From assembly GCA_016218725.1 (NCBI GenBank), contig JACRDB010000062.1, positions 1-64,000 of the forward strand: a DNA stretch of 64,000 bases, in the 5' to 3' direction. Position numbers and translations under genes: made by a program. This DNA is from Deltaproteobacteria bacterium (GTDB lineage: Bacteria; Myxococcota_A; Polyangia; Polyangiales; Ga0077539). The notes under the pieces are model-generated. The model was not told the origin of the DNA. It worked only from the letters and a program-made list of their open reading frames with translations, and did no database searches. Shown piece by piece: positions 41,006-49,882 of this stretch (position 1 is its first letter; each line of letters begins with the position of its first letter).

Positions 41006-43282
41006 TCAAGGCGCCCAGGGCCCTCGGAGGGCCGCCCGGAGGGCGCGCTTCGAGGGCGAAGGAGCCTCCCTCGGGGGCACCGTGCGGAGCACCCCCTCGG
41101 GGGTGAAATACGTCACGCAGCTCCCGCTGCGGTTTCCGCGGAGCATCGCCAGGAGCGCCTCCGCCAGGACCGGGAGGCGCGCGTCCGGGAGCGTCCTCCA
41201 CGCGCCGGGCGCATGCCCCAGGGCCCCGAGCCCGTCGTCCACGAAGCCCTTCGCGCGCGTACGCAGGCGCGCGAGCGTCACGCGCGCGCGAGAGAGGTCA
41301 CCCTCGGCCAGGTGGACCAGCGCGAGGTTCACCCAGGCCCCGCAGCGCGACGGGTGCCTCTCCACGGCGAGCGCCAGGGCCTCCCGGGCCTCGGGGAGCC
41401 GCCCGAGGAGCCTCAGGGCCTCGCCGCGCCAGACGACCGCCGTAGGGCCCTCACCCCCGGCCCTCTCGGCGCCGTGGCGGAGCGTGTCCAGGGCCTCGGC
41501 CGGGCGGCCCTCCAGCGTGGCCACGGCCCCGAGGCCAATGTACGCCCAGCGGGCGCGAGGGTACCGCTCAAGGGCCCGCTCGAAGCACCCCCGGGCCCGG
41601 GAGGTGTCGCCCAGGTCCAGGTGGAGCTCGCCGAGGTAGGTGAAGGGCTCCGGCGCCTCGGGGAAGGCGTCCGCGAGGGACTCCAGGGCCCGGACCGCGG
41701 GCTGCGGGTCCCCGGTGGCGACAAAGCGCCACAGGGCCCTCTTGGCGGGCACTCTCACCGTCGGGCCGAGGGACAGCCGCACCAGGGCGCCCTCGGGGGT
41801 GACGTACGTCGCGCCCTCGGAGCGGTTGCCGCGGAGCTTGCGCAGGGCGTCCTCCAGGCGCGCGGTGGGGTCCCGCGAGACCAGCGCCGGGGGCGTCCGG
41901 TGGAGGGCCTCCAGGGCCTGGGCGAAGGCCTCGTCGGGGAGCCCCGGGAACGCTCCAAGACGCGCCTGGGCCAGCGCCGTCAGGGTCTGGGCGGCGACGT
42001 GGCGGGTGAGGTCGTCGGAGTGCTCCCCGCCCAGGCGCGCGGCCGCGAGGGCGTCCTCCGCGCGCCCGAGGCGCAGGAGCGCTTCGGCCCTCCAGACCCT
42101 CGCCAGGGGGTCCCCGGGGGCGCGCGAGAGCGCCTGGTCGAAGCACCCGAGGGCGCCCTCGGCGTCGCCCTCGAGCATCGCCGCGGCGCCAAGGAGCACG
42201 TCCCCCGAGGGGCGCTCGGGCGCGGCGCGGGTGAGGGCTTCGCCATGGCTCCTCGCGGTGGAGGCATCCCCCAACCAGGCCCCGAGGGTGCCGAGCGCCT
42301 CCAGGGCCGTCGGGTCCTCGGGGGTGCGCGAGAGGACCCGGAGGGCGAGGGCCTCGGCCACGGTGAAGGCGCCCGCCTCCAGGTGGACGCTCGCGAGGTC
42401 CCGAAGGAGCGCGTCGGAGGCATGCGGGTCGTCGGTGAGGGGGCCCAGGAGCGCGACGGCCTCGTCGGTGCGCCCGACGGCGAGGAGCGCTCGAGCGCAG
42501 CGGAGCGTCGTCCCCGGCGCGTGGGGCGCGAGCTCCAGCGCGCGATGGGCGGAGGCGAGGGCCTCGTCGGGCGCGTGGAGCGCGGCGTGCAGCGCCGAGG
42601 ATGCCTCGTGCAGGGGAGCCTCCTCGGGGAAGCGACGGAGGGCCTCGTCGAGCGCCTCGCGGGCTTCGAGGGCGCAGCCTCGGAGGCGCAGGGCCTCGAA
42701 GCGCAGGGCCTCCGCCGCGAGGCGCGCGTCGGTCGGAGCCTCCGGGGCGCGGAGCGCCTCCAGGGCCGCCAGCCCCGCGGGGAGGTCGCCGGACTGGAGC
42801 GCTAAGAGGGCCGTAGTGAGGGTTGCCTTCACGGGCTCGTGGGCGAGGGCCCGGCAGAGGTACTCCCCGAGGGGGCCGAGCCAGCGCAGGAGGACCTCCC
42901 GACCCGGGGACTTCTCGGGCACGGGCGGTGGATCCAGTGTAGGGGAATTCGATTCTGGCGCCTCGGCCGAGGGCACGGGCACCGACCACTGGAGCGACGG
43001 CGCGTGGGCCCGGACCGAGGCCACGAGCGCAGCGGTCAGGGCGCTCACCGAAGGGTGCGCGAGGGACGCCCGGACCTGAACGCTCAGGGGCTCTCCGTGG
43101 GCGACCCGGAGCTCCGCGGCGAGGCCCTCGCGGGGGCCTCGGTAGCGGGCGCGCACGACGGAGCCCGCGATGGAAGCCCCGAGGAAGGTCCAGCCCGTGG
43201 GGAGGGGGGGGCGCGCCATGGTGCGGATCAGCGCCTCCTGACCGGGCGCGAGCACGGGGCCCTCGGGGGCTCTGTCCTTCAC
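41006..43282 (-). CDS. Large TPR-repeat protein
   Basis: A 758-residue cytoplasmic protein made mostly of tetratricopeptide-type helices (LHAALHAPDEALASAHRALE; TYLGELHLDLGDTSRARGCF; WVNLALVHLAEGDLSRARVT). Two similar short motifs, LRGNRSEGATYVTPEGALVR and LRGNRSGSCVTYFTPEGVLR, occur near residues 485 and 720 and suggest an internal domain duplication. The N-terminal 100 residues are non-repeat. The start GTG 43282 is chosen because the longer frame would run into the ThiE-like gene and GGTGA precedes this codon. It is the last gene of the group 45374-41006 on this strand. Probably a scaffold. Confidence 0.75.
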   Translation of the reverse strand: MKDRAPEGPVLAPGQEALIRTMARPPLPTGWTFLGASIAGSVVRARYRGPREGLAAELRVAHGEPLSVQVRASLAHPSVSALTAALVASVRAHAPSLQWSVPVPSAEAPESNSPTLDPPPVPEKSPGREVLLRWLGPLGEYLCRALAHEPVKATLTTALLALQSGDLPAGLAALEALRAPEAPTDARLAAEALRFEALRLRGCALEAREALDEALRRFPEEAPLHEASSALHAALHAPDEALASAHRALELAPHAPGTTLRCARALLAVGRTDEAVALLGPLTDDPHASDALLRDLASVHLEAGAFTVAEALALRVLSRTPEDPTALEALGTLGAWLGDASTARSHGEALTRAAPERPSGDVLLGAAAMLEGDAEGALGCFDQALSRAPGDPLARVWRAEALLRLGRAEDALAAARLGGEHSDDLTRHVAAQTLTALAQARLGAFPGLPDEAFAQALEALHRTPPALVSRDPTARLEDALRKLRGNRSEGATYVTPEGALVRLSLGPTVRVPAKRALWRFVATGDPQPAVRALESLADAFPEAPEPFTYLGELHLDLGDTSRARGCFERALERYPRARWAYIGLGAVATLEGRPAEALDTLRHGAERAGGEGPTAVVWRGEALRLLGRLPEAREALALAVERHPSRCGAWVNLALVHLAEGDLSRARVTLARLRTRAKGFVDDGLGALGHAPGAWRTLPDARLPVLAEALLAMLRGNRSGSCVTYFTPEGVLRTVPPREAPSPSKRALRAALRGPWAP

Positions 43283-43317
43283 GATTTCACCAGAAAATAC
43301 CGACCCTCCAGGGGTTG

Positions 43318-43935
43318 TTACCGCGCGGTAACGACCGCCGCCAGGGCCTCCGGGAGCGGGGCGTCGAGCCACAGCCTCCGGAGGGCCACGGCGTCGGCTC
43401 CGGCGGCGAGGGCCCGGGCGCAGGAGCTCTCGTCGAGGAGCCCCCCGAGGGCCACCAGGAAGGCACCCGGGGCGCGCTCCCGGAGCGCGCGGAGGCCCCG
43501 CTCTCCGAGGGCCGGGCCCTTGCCCGCGACGGGCTCGAAGGGCGAGGCCACCAGGGCGTCGGCCCCGAGCCGTCGGGAGACCCCTTCGAGGTCATGCACC
43601 GCCGCGCTCACGCACAGGCTCCGCCCCACTCCCGACGCCAGCGCGCGGACGTCCCCCACTTCGAGAGCCCTCTCCGGGAGGTGGACGCCGTGGGCGCCCG
43701 CGGCGAGGGCCACGTCCACGCGGTCCCCGACGAGCAGCACGGATACGTCGGAGAGGGCGCCCTTTGCGACGCGCGCGAACTCCAGGAGCTGCCGCGCGGG
43801 GGTGGTGGCCGTCGGCCGTAGCCAGAGGGTGACCGGGGCGAGCCTCTGCGCGTGGGCGAGGTGCTCGACCCACGGCCCGCCAGGACCGAAGGCCGGGTGC
43901 GAGAGGTCCGCGCAGAGCCAGAGCCGGGGTAGCAC
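43318..43935 (-). CDS. ThiE/TenI-family thiamine phosphate synthase-like protein
   Basis: A 205-residue TIM-barrel protein. ThiE joins HMP-pyrophosphate and thiazole phosphate. Here the fold is clear (VSVLLVGDRVDVALAAGAHG, VHLPERAL, SAAVHDLEGVSRRLGADALV, SPFEPVAGKGPALGERGL, LVALGGLLDESSCARALAAG, ADAVALRRLW). Some catalytic positions differ from standard ThiE: the usual VSxH motif is VSAAVH, and the QxRxK start is only partly matched by WLRPTATT. It may therefore be a TenI-like paralogue without synthase activity. GTG start overlapping the cytochrome stop by one base (TAGTG), which implies coupling to it. Confidence 0.75.
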   Translation of the reverse strand: MLPRLWLCADLSHPAFGPGGPWVEHLAHAQRLAPVTLWLRPTATTPARQLLEFARVAKGALSDVSVLLVGDRVDVALAAGAHGVHLPERALEVGDVRALASGVGRSLCVSAAVHDLEGVSRRLGADALVASPFEPVAGKGPALGERGLRALRERAPGAFLVALGGLLDESSCARALAAGADAVALRRLWLDAPLPEALAAVVTAR

Positions 43936-45374
43936 TACAGGGTCTTGAGGTATTCGATCACCGCGGTGCGTTCTTCTGGCGAGAGGGCGTCGCCGTAGGT
44001 GTGGCCCTGGTTGTTGTAGCCCGGCTGGGTGGTGTCATAGATGCGCGAGCGCCGGGCGAGGTCGGGCTCCCCCGCGTGGCCGTGGTCCAGGGAGGTGAAG
44101 CGCCAGCCGACGGCGTCCGGGTCATAGTCGTTGGAGGTGAAGGCCCGGGTCCAGAACCGGGGCCTCTCGCGGCTGTCGAGGAGCGTGGACAGCGTGGGCA
44201 CCGCGCCGTTGTGCAGGTACGGGGCGGTGGCCCAGACGCCGTCCAGGGGCGGGGCCACGTAGCCCTGCTGGGGCTCGATCCTCGCGGCCTCGCCGTAATA
44301 GCTACGGTTGTACCAGTCCACGAAGCGCTGCGAGAACTGCGACGCCCCGAGGGCCAGGGTGGGGTCCGTGCCGACCTCTCGCAGGCCCACCAGGAGGTTG
44401 GGGTAGGCGCCGCCCTCGCCGTAGGTTCCGTGGCAGGTGCTGCACACGCGGTTGAACACCTCGCGGCCCTGGGACGCCCTGGCGGTGTCCGTCATGAAGG
44501 GCCACGGCGGCGGCTGGAGGGAGGCGATGTAGGCCCTCACGTCGGGGAAATAGCTGTCGATCATGCGCGCCTCGGCGACGGAGTCGGTGCACAGGGCGGA
44601 GGCGGTCATCATGATGCGGGCGTGGTCACCGCGGCCGGAGGCGTTGTAGAACATGGCGTTCTTGCGGCGCATGTGCCACCAGGGCGGCACGTCCACGGGG
44701 ACCACCACGGGCGGGGGCGGCTCCAGGAGCGGCGTCGGGCTCCAGGCGAGGGTGTCCCGGTCCCGGTGGGCGATGAGAATCGCGGTGAGGTTGTCCGCGG
44801 GGTTCACCCCCACGGTGAGCGTGCGGGTGTAGTCGGAGATGGTCTCGACGCGCTCGATCCAGCGGTCGAGCTCGGCGCGCTCCTCGGGGGTGCGCACGAA
44901 GGCCCTGGACGCCCGGGCCAGGACGCCGGTGTCCTGGGTGAAGTCCCCCTGGGCGTTGCCGAGGCCCACGATGAGCCGCCCCCGGAGGGCCCCCGCGTGG
45001 CAGGTGAGGCAGTTGGCCGACACGACCTCCATGCCGTCGCGGTTGCGGAAGGCCGTGAAATTGTACGGGAGCATGGCGTTCCTGCCCTCGCGCCCCGGGA
45101 GCTGCGACGCTCCCGCCGCCCCGAAGGCCCGGGAGAACACCGACCAGGGGACCCCGCAGGTGACGTAGCCCTCATTGACGAGCGCGCGGTAGCCCCGCGC
45201 GGGGTCCCCGGGCCGCTGGGTGCTCCCGGGAATGGGGCGCGTGACAAAGTCCTCGACCATCGGGCCGCGGTCCGCGGGGGCCGCGTCGGAGCCCGCGTCC
45301 GTAGGCTGGGTGACGGGTGCGGGGTTGGTGCCGCAGGCCGTCAGCACCAGGGCCAGGGCGAAACTTGTGCGCAT
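43935..45374 (-). CDS. Dihaem c-type cytochrome lipoprotein, RoxA-like
   Basis: A 479-residue exported protein with a lipoprotein signal (FALALVLTACGTN). Two haem motifs, NCLTCHAGAL and CSTCHGTYGEGG, lie in the N-terminal third and centre. The C-terminal part contains the motif APYLHNGAVPTLSTLL, characteristic of rubber oxygenase RoxA and related dihaem cytochromes and peroxidases. The unusual stretch of consecutive Pro and Val (LLEPPPPVVVPVDVPPWWHM) is in a loop between the haems. It could be a peroxidase, an oxygenase or an electron carrier; the sequence does not decide. ATG 45374. Confidence 0.85.
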   Translation of the reverse strand: MRTSFALALVLTACGTNPAPVTQPTDAGSDAAPADRGPMVEDFVTRPIPGSTQRPGDPARGYRALVNEGYVTCGVPWSVFSRAFGAAGASQLPGREGRNAMLPYNFTAFRNRDGMEVVSANCLTCHAGALRGRLIVGLGNAQGDFTQDTGVLARASRAFVRTPEERAELDRWIERVETISDYTRTLTVGVNPADNLTAILIAHRDRDTLAWSPTPLLEPPPPVVVPVDVPPWWHMRRKNAMFYNASGRGDHARIMMTASALCTDSVAEARMIDSYFPDVRAYIASLQPPPWPFMTDTARASQGREVFNRVCSTCHGTYGEGGAYPNLLVGLREVGTDPTLALGASQFSQRFVDWYNRSYYGEAARIEPQQGYVAPPLDGVWATAPYLHNGAVPTLSTLLDSRERPRFWTRAFTSNDYDPDAVGWRFTSLDHGHAGEPDLARRSRIYDTTQPGYNNQGHTYGDALSPEERTAVIEYLKTL

Positions 45375-45395
45375 GGCGGGGACACTAGCACGGGA

Positions 45396-46286
45396 CTACC
45401 TACGGCCCAGGGCGACGACCACCACGGCGGAGACGATGAGCCCGAGGGCCCCGAGGGCGGAGGCGCTCAGGGCCTCGCCGCCGAGGGCGGCGCCGAGGAC
45501 GACGGCCAGGGCGGGGTTGACGTACGCGTAGCTGGTGGCGACGGCGGGCCGGGCGTAGCGGACCAGGAAGGCGTACGCGGTGAAGCCCACGACGCTCCCG
45601 GCCAGGACGAGGTAGCCGAGGGCCCACCAGGCGTGGGCGGGGGCCGAGGCGGTGAAGCGCTCGCCGAGAGTGGCTCCCACGGCGAGGAGGCCGACGCCCC
45701 CGGCGAGCATCTGTTGGGCGGCGAAGGTCATGGCCGAGGCGGGGCGCTCGCTCCGGGCGAGCACGGTGCCGAGGGCCCAGGCCAGGGGTGACACGAGGAG
45801 CAGGAGCCCGCGGAGGCCCGCGTGGCGAAGGTCTGAGCCGGCCCCGAGGAGGGCGACGCCGGCGAGGCCCAGGGCGATCCCGAGGAGCTCCCGCCGGGTG
45901 GGGCGCTCGCCGCGGAGGGCGCCGAGGCCGGCGACCCACAGGGGGGTGGTGGCGCATGCGGTAGCGGCGACGCCGGAGCCTACGCGGGTCTCGGCCAGGC
46001 CGACCAGGCCGTTCCCGATGGTGAACAAGAGCGCGCCGGTGACCGCCGCGGGGGCCCAGGAGCGGGCCCGGGGCCAGGGCTCGCCGCGCAGGCGCTGGAG
46101 GCCGAAGAGCACGCCCGCGGCGCAGAGGAAGCGCAGGCCGCTGGCGAGCATGGGGGGCAGCGCCTCGACGACATAGCGCAGGGCCAGGTACGTGGAGCTC
46201 CACACGACGTACACCGCCCCGAGGGCGAGGAGGGTGCGGCCGCGGAGCGAGAGCGAGGGCCTTGCGGCCAGGGCCATGGTGGTCAT
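45396..46286 (-). CDS. EamA-family (DMT) transporter
   Basis: A 296-residue inner-membrane exporter of the drug/metabolite transporter superfamily with ten hydrophobic helices in two EamA repeats (ALGAVYVVWSSTYLALRYVV; GFTAYAFLVRYARPAVATSY then AYVNPALAVVLGAALGGEAL). Relatives export amino acids or small metabolites. ATG 46286 is taken as the start; a GTG 18 bases upstream is possible. It is divergent from a MocR regulator with a repeated operator between, a classic regulator-transporter pair. Confidence 0.9.
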   Translation of the reverse strand: MTTMALAARPSLSLRGRTLLALGAVYVVWSSTYLALRYVVEALPPMLASGLRFLCAAGVLFGLQRLRGEPWPRARSWAPAAVTGALLFTIGNGLVGLAETRVGSGVAATACATTPLWVAGLGALRGERPTRRELLGIALGLAGVALLGAGSDLRHAGLRGLLLLVSPLAWALGTVLARSERPASAMTFAAQQMLAGGVGLLAVGATLGERFTASAPAHAWWALGYLVLAGSVVGFTAYAFLVRYARPAVATSYAYVNPALAVVLGAALGGEALSASALGALGLIVSAVVVVALGRR

Positions 46287-46344
46287 GGGTGGAAGTGTGG
46301 CCACGGGCGCGGGGCCGTCACAGGGTCAGGGGGCCCCGCGAGGT

Positions 46345-46395
46345 ACCAGCACAGATACCACTGTACTGGTTGGTGAAGCAATAATCTGTGCTGGT
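46345..46395. promoter_or_regulatory. Triple operator between the EamA and MocR genes
   Basis: The 10-mer CTGTRCTGGT occurs three times: inverted at 46345-46354 (ACCAGCACAG), direct at 46361-46370 (CTGTACTGGT) and direct at 46386-46395 (CTGTGCTGGT), 25 bp apart for the direct pair. The first and third also form the long inverted repeat CCAGCACAGAT/ATCTGTGCTGG. The segment is AT-rich and contains both promoters. A mix of direct and inverted half-sites is known for MocR regulators such as PdxR. Confidence 0.65.
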
Positions 46396-46425
46396 GAGCG
46401 GGCGCCTGTGTGGTAGCCTTGGGCG

Positions 46426-47850
46426 ATGGACGGGCTCCTTTATGAGCAGCTCGCGGGCGAGATCGCGGAGTCCATCACCCGCGGGTCTCTCAAACCCGGG
46501 GCGAGGCTGCCCTCGGTGCGCACGTTCTCGGGCGAGCGGGGCGTGAGCGTGGCCACGGTGCTGGCGGCGTACGGGCAGCTCGAGCGCTCGGGGCTGGTGG
46601 AGACGCGCCCGCGGTCGGGGTACTACGTGCGTCGGAGGCAGTGCGCCCCGGAGGCGCCGCGCAGCCCCCGGCGGGCCTCGGGGCCCTCGCGGGTGGTGTC
46701 CGTGGGGGACGCGGTGGCGGCGCTCCAGGCGTCCATGAGGGACCCGTCGGTGGTGCCCCTGGGCAGCGCCTACGCGGCGCCGGAGCTCCTGCCGATGCAG
46801 GCCCTGAACGGCCTGGCGGCGTCCATCGCCCGGGAGGTGCGGGACGTCGGCGCCACCTACGACGCCCCGCCGGGGCTCCTGACGCTCCGGCGTCAGCTCG
46901 CGCGGCGCTCCCTCGACTGGGGCCTGTCCCTCGGCGAGGATGAGTTCCTCATCACCCTCGGGGCCACGGAGGCCGTGTCCCTCGCGCTGGGCGCGGTGAC
47001 AAAGCCCGGCGACACCGTCGCGGTGGAGACGCCGACGTACTTCGGCATTCTGCAGATCCTGGAGCACCTGGGCCTGCGCGCGCTGGAGATCCCCTCGCTC
47101 CCTGGCACGGGCATTGACATAGACGCCTTGGCGGACGCCCTGCGGGGGGGGCCGGTGCGCGCGGTGGTGGCGGTGCCCACGGCGACCAACCCCCTCGGGG
47201 CGGTGATGGCCCCGGAGGCCCGGGAGCGCCTGGTGAGGCTCCTGGCTCGCCATGACGTTCCGCTGGTGGAGGACGACGTCTATGGCGACCTGGTGTTCGA
47301 CGGCACGCGACCGAGGCCCTGCAAGGGCTGGGACCGCGAGGGGCGGGTGCTCCTGTGCGGGGCCACGTCCAAGACGCTCGCGCCGGGGCTCCGGGTGGGC
47401 TGGGTGGTCGCCGGGCGCTACGAGGCCGCGGTCCGGAGGCGCAAGTACGCCCTCACGCTGGCCTCGCCGACCCTGCCGTCGATGGTGGTGGCGGAGTACC
47501 TCGCGTCGGGCGCGTACGACCGGCACCTGCGGCGCTTCCAGAGGGCCGTGGCCGCGCAGGTGGAGCGCGTGCGCGACGAGGTGGCCCTGTGCTTCCCGCC
47601 CGGCACGCGCGTCAGCGACCCCCGCGGGGGCTTCGTGCTGTGGGTGGAGCTCCCGCCCGGCACGCGGGCGCTGGAGGTGGCGGAGCGCGCGCTGGCGCAA
47701 GGGATCGCGATCGCGCCGGGGCCGATGTTCTCCGCGCGGGGACGCTTCCCCAACGCGCTGCGGCTGTCCTGCGGGATGCCCTGGTCGCCGGAGCTCGAGA
47801 GGGCCCTCCACGCGGTGGGAGAGATCGCCGCCCGCGCCCGGGGCGGGTAG
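46426..47850 (+). CDS. MocR/GntR-family regulator with aminotransferase domain
   Basis: A 474-residue regulator. Residues about 1-70 form a GntR winged helix (YEQLAGEIAESITRGSLKPG; RLPSVRTFSGERGVSVATVL). Residues about 90-470 form a fold-type I aminotransferase domain: GATEAVSLALGA, VAVPTATNPLGAVM, LVEDDVYGDLVFDG and the PLP lysine in GATSKTLAPGLRVGW. MocR proteins sense PLP or amino-group metabolites and usually control an adjacent transporter or biosynthetic gene, here the divergent EamA exporter. ATG 46426. Confidence 0.93.
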   Translation: MDGLLYEQLAGEIAESITRGSLKPGARLPSVRTFSGERGVSVATVLAAYGQLERSGLVETRPRSGYYVRRRQCAPEAPRSPRRASGPSRVVSVGDAVAALQASMRDPSVVPLGSAYAAPELLPMQALNGLAASIAREVRDVGATYDAPPGLLTLRRQLARRSLDWGLSLGEDEFLITLGATEAVSLALGAVTKPGDTVAVETPTYFGILQILEHLGLRALEIPSLPGTGIDIDALADALRGGPVRAVVAVPTATNPLGAVMAPEARERLVRLLARHDVPLVEDDVYGDLVFDGTRPRPCKGWDREGRVLLCGATSKTLAPGLRVGWVVAGRYEAAVRRRKYALTLASPTLPSMVVAEYLASGAYDRHLRRFQRAVAAQVERVRDEVALCFPPGTRVSDPRGGFVLWVELPPGTRALEVAERALAQGIAIAPGPMFSARGRFPNALRLSCGMPWSPELERALHAVGEIAARARGG

Positions 47851-47877
47851 CGGGTCGGCGGGGTGAAGTCGCCATCC

Positions 47878-48486
47878 CTACACGTCGCCTTCCGGCGTGG
47901 CCGCGACCCTCGCACCTTCGTCTTTACCGACGCAAACCAGCACCGGGCTCGCGCCGCGCGCCTCGAAGAGCCGCCGGAGTGCATCCTCCGCGGTCTGGCA
48001 CCGCGCCGCCTCCTTCGCCAGGGCCCGGTCGAGATCTTCACCCACCAGCAACTCGGCCGTGAACAGGGCCACGAGCACGTCGAGCACATCGACCACCGGC
48101 GTTCCGTGTTCGCGCGCGAGGCGCCCCAGGGGGCCGTCGTGGGTCGCGAGGACCGCTGCGGCGTCATCCGCGAGCCAGAGGAGGTCGCGGTCATGCTGGC
48201 TCGTCGTGCGGAAGCGCTGCTCGGCCAGACGGTGGATCCGTGCGTGGCGCTTCTTCTGGCGCCGTTCGAGCCGTTGTTCGTCGGGCCCCGGCGCCAGGGT
48301 GCACACCTCGGCCCGGACAAGCTGGTCCAAACACTCCCGGAGGCTGCCTTGGGCCTCGCGACGGTAGATCACCTCCAGCGTTCGGAGCTGGCGCCCGCAC
48401 CGGCGCAGGAGCTGCTCCACCGGAGACGCCAGCGCGAGGTGCACCAGCGCCACGGTGAGGGCGTCGCAATCCGCCACGACGTCCAA
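47878..48486 (-). CDS. PIN-like domain protein, probable partner of the HTH-peptidase
   Basis: A 202-residue protein whose N-terminus VVADCDALTVALVHLALASP and central DRDLLWLADDAAAVLATHDG plus LAREHGTPVVDVLDVLVALF give the spaced acidic residues (Asp near 6/8, near 114 and in THDG) of a PIN-like RNase fold. The start is TTG 48486, seven bases after GGGAG and ten bases after the stop of the upstream HTH-metallopeptidase gene, so the two form an operon. An overlapping plus-strand frame exists but has no domain character. A toxin-like RNase role is inferred. Confidence 0.65.
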   Translation of the reverse strand: MDVVADCDALTVALVHLALASPVEQLLRRCGRQLRTLEVIYRREAQGSLRECLDQLVRAEVCTLAPGPDEQRLERRQKKRHARIHRLAEQRFRTTSQHDRDLLWLADDAAAVLATHDGPLGRLAREHGTPVVDVLDVLVALFTAELLVGEDLDRALAKEAARCQTAEDALRRLFEARGASPVLVCVGKDEGARVAATPEGDV

Positions 48487-48496
48487 GACGCGCTCC

Positions 48497-49699
48497 CTAC
48501 GGGCCCTTCGGGGGATCGCTGGGGAGCGCCGCCAGCCATGTTGAGTGGTGGGCGTCGAGGACCTCCCCCTCCAGGTCCAGGAGCTCCAACGCGCGGCTGC
48601 GGGTGATTACTCCCTCCTCGAGCGCGCGGAGGGTGTGCTGGAGCAAGGGTCCCCGACGCACCAGGGACACGTCTTCGAAGAGGGAATTGTCTGTCACGGC
48701 CCTCTCGGCCGCGGCGAAGCACTCTCGGGCGTCGCACCGGAATTCCCCGGAGCCAGGCGCCGAGCCCGTCGGCAAGCACCGCGCTGTGATCGTGTGGTAC
48801 CACGCGGCGACGTAGCTGAGCCCGAACGCCCTGGACATCGCCGCCACGCGGCCGCGGTCGTCCTCCAGGGACGCTCCCCAGCATGCGCGGAACGCCCCCG
48901 TGGGCGCCAGGAGGTGCGCGCTGAAGGCGTCCGCGCGCTGCTCGACCGGGGGCTTGTCGCGCAGGTCCCGGAAGGTCGGGTACCGGTCGAAATCCTGGAT
49001 GCCGTTGAGCTCATGGCGATCAAAGAGGACGTGACACAGCTCGTGCGCCAGCGAGAAGCGCCGCACCAACGGGTCCTCGTTGCGCCCCGCTCGATTCAAC
49101 ACCACCGCCGGCCCGTGCGAGGCGTCGGCGAGGCACAGCGCCGAGACCTGCTCCGGCAGCCAGGTCTCGATGATCGCGACCCCGAGCGCCTCGCAGAGCG
49201 TGAACATCGACGGGATCGCCTGGTCCCCGAGCTTGAGCTCCCGGCGGACGAGCTCCGCCAGGCGCTCGCCGTCGCGCCACGCCGGGTCCCCGACCCTCGC
49301 GTCCGGCGCGAAGCGCCTACGGAGCCGGTCCCACCGCGACGGGAGCCCCCGCCACCCCTCCAGTTCGACGACGGCGCTGGCCACCTCCGCGGCCTCGACC
49401 ACCGCGGGCCACGTCCGCGGCGGTAGCACACGCTCCGCGGCCCGGAGCAACGTGCGCACCTGCGGCCTCGGTCGAGGCTCCGGCTCCTCCTCGGGGTCAA
49501 AGCCCACAAGGTCCGCGAAGAGGTACCGGGACAGCTCTCGCAGCTCGCCCACCGCGGGCTCCTCGCGCCCGGCCTCCAGCGCCGCGAGGCGGTGCTCGCC
49601 GAGGCCCGTCGCCACCGCGAGGCTCGACAGATCCAGGTTCAGGGCCTCACGCCTCGCGCGGAGGGAGGCGCCGAGGCTTCGCGCTACCGTGGCCGACAT
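48497..49699 (-). CDS. XRE-type HTH regulator with ImmA/IrrE zinc peptidase domain
   Basis: A 400-residue protein. Residues about 8-62 are a Cro/C1-type helix-turn-helix (LGASLRARREALNLDLSSLA; GLGEHRLAALEAGREEP). Residues about 160-300 are an ImmA/IrrE metallopeptidase with the zinc motif HELCH (219-223) in FSLAHELCHVLFDRHELNG, followed by the usual EQRADAFSAHLLAP. These fusions act as repressors that are cleaved, or as antitoxins, in toxin-antitoxin, ICE and phage switches. ATG 49699 with GGGAG upstream. It forms an operon with the PIN-like gene. Confidence 0.88.
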   Translation of the reverse strand: MSATVARSLGASLRARREALNLDLSSLAVATGLGEHRLAALEAGREEPAVGELRELSRYLFADLVGFDPEEEPEPRPRPQVRTLLRAAERVLPPRTWPAVVEAAEVASAVVELEGWRGLPSRWDRLRRRFAPDARVGDPAWRDGERLAELVRRELKLGDQAIPSMFTLCEALGVAIIETWLPEQVSALCLADASHGPAVVLNRAGRNEDPLVRRFSLAHELCHVLFDRHELNGIQDFDRYPTFRDLRDKPPVEQRADAFSAHLLAPTGAFRACWGASLEDDRGRVAAMSRAFGLSYVAAWYHTITARCLPTGSAPGSGEFRCDARECFAAAERAVTDNSLFEDVSLVRRGPLLQHTLRALEEGVITRSRALELLDLEGEVLDAHHSTWLAALPSDPPKGP

Positions 49700-49779
49700 C
49701 GGAGCTCCCGCCAGGATGGTCCCAGCCCGCGCTTCTAGCAACCCACCCCGCGCACCGTCAACGGCTCGCCCCGCGCCCG

Positions 49780-49814
49780 CCAGGTTGTGTAGGTTTCTGT
49801 AGGTTCTGTCCTGG
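49780..49814. promoter_or_regulatory. Direct repeats within an inverted pair upstream of the HTH-peptidase gene
   Basis: TGTAGGTT occurs twice 10 bp apart (TGTAGGTTTCTGTAGGTTC), preceded by AGGTTG, and the whole is bounded by CCAGG and CCTGG. It is about 80 bp before the ATG at 49699 and more AT-rich than its surroundings, as expected for an XRE autoregulatory site. Confidence 0.4.
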
Positions 49815-49882
49815 CAGTGCCTCCTGGTCGGGCGCAGGACGGGTCCTGCCGCGGCGGCGACCGAAGCCCCGCGGGCGCCGCG

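Noticed and set aside
47101..47118. TGGCACGGGCATTGACA resembles a sigma-54 -24/-12 promoter.
   Set aside because: It lies inside the aminotransferase domain of the MocR gene and the -12 half does not match well; no gene start is nearby.
47863..48606. Plus-strand 247-codon frame overlapping the PIN-like gene.
   Set aside because: The minus-strand frame has PIN-type acidic motifs, a Shine-Dalgarno and operon spacing; the plus frame has none of these.
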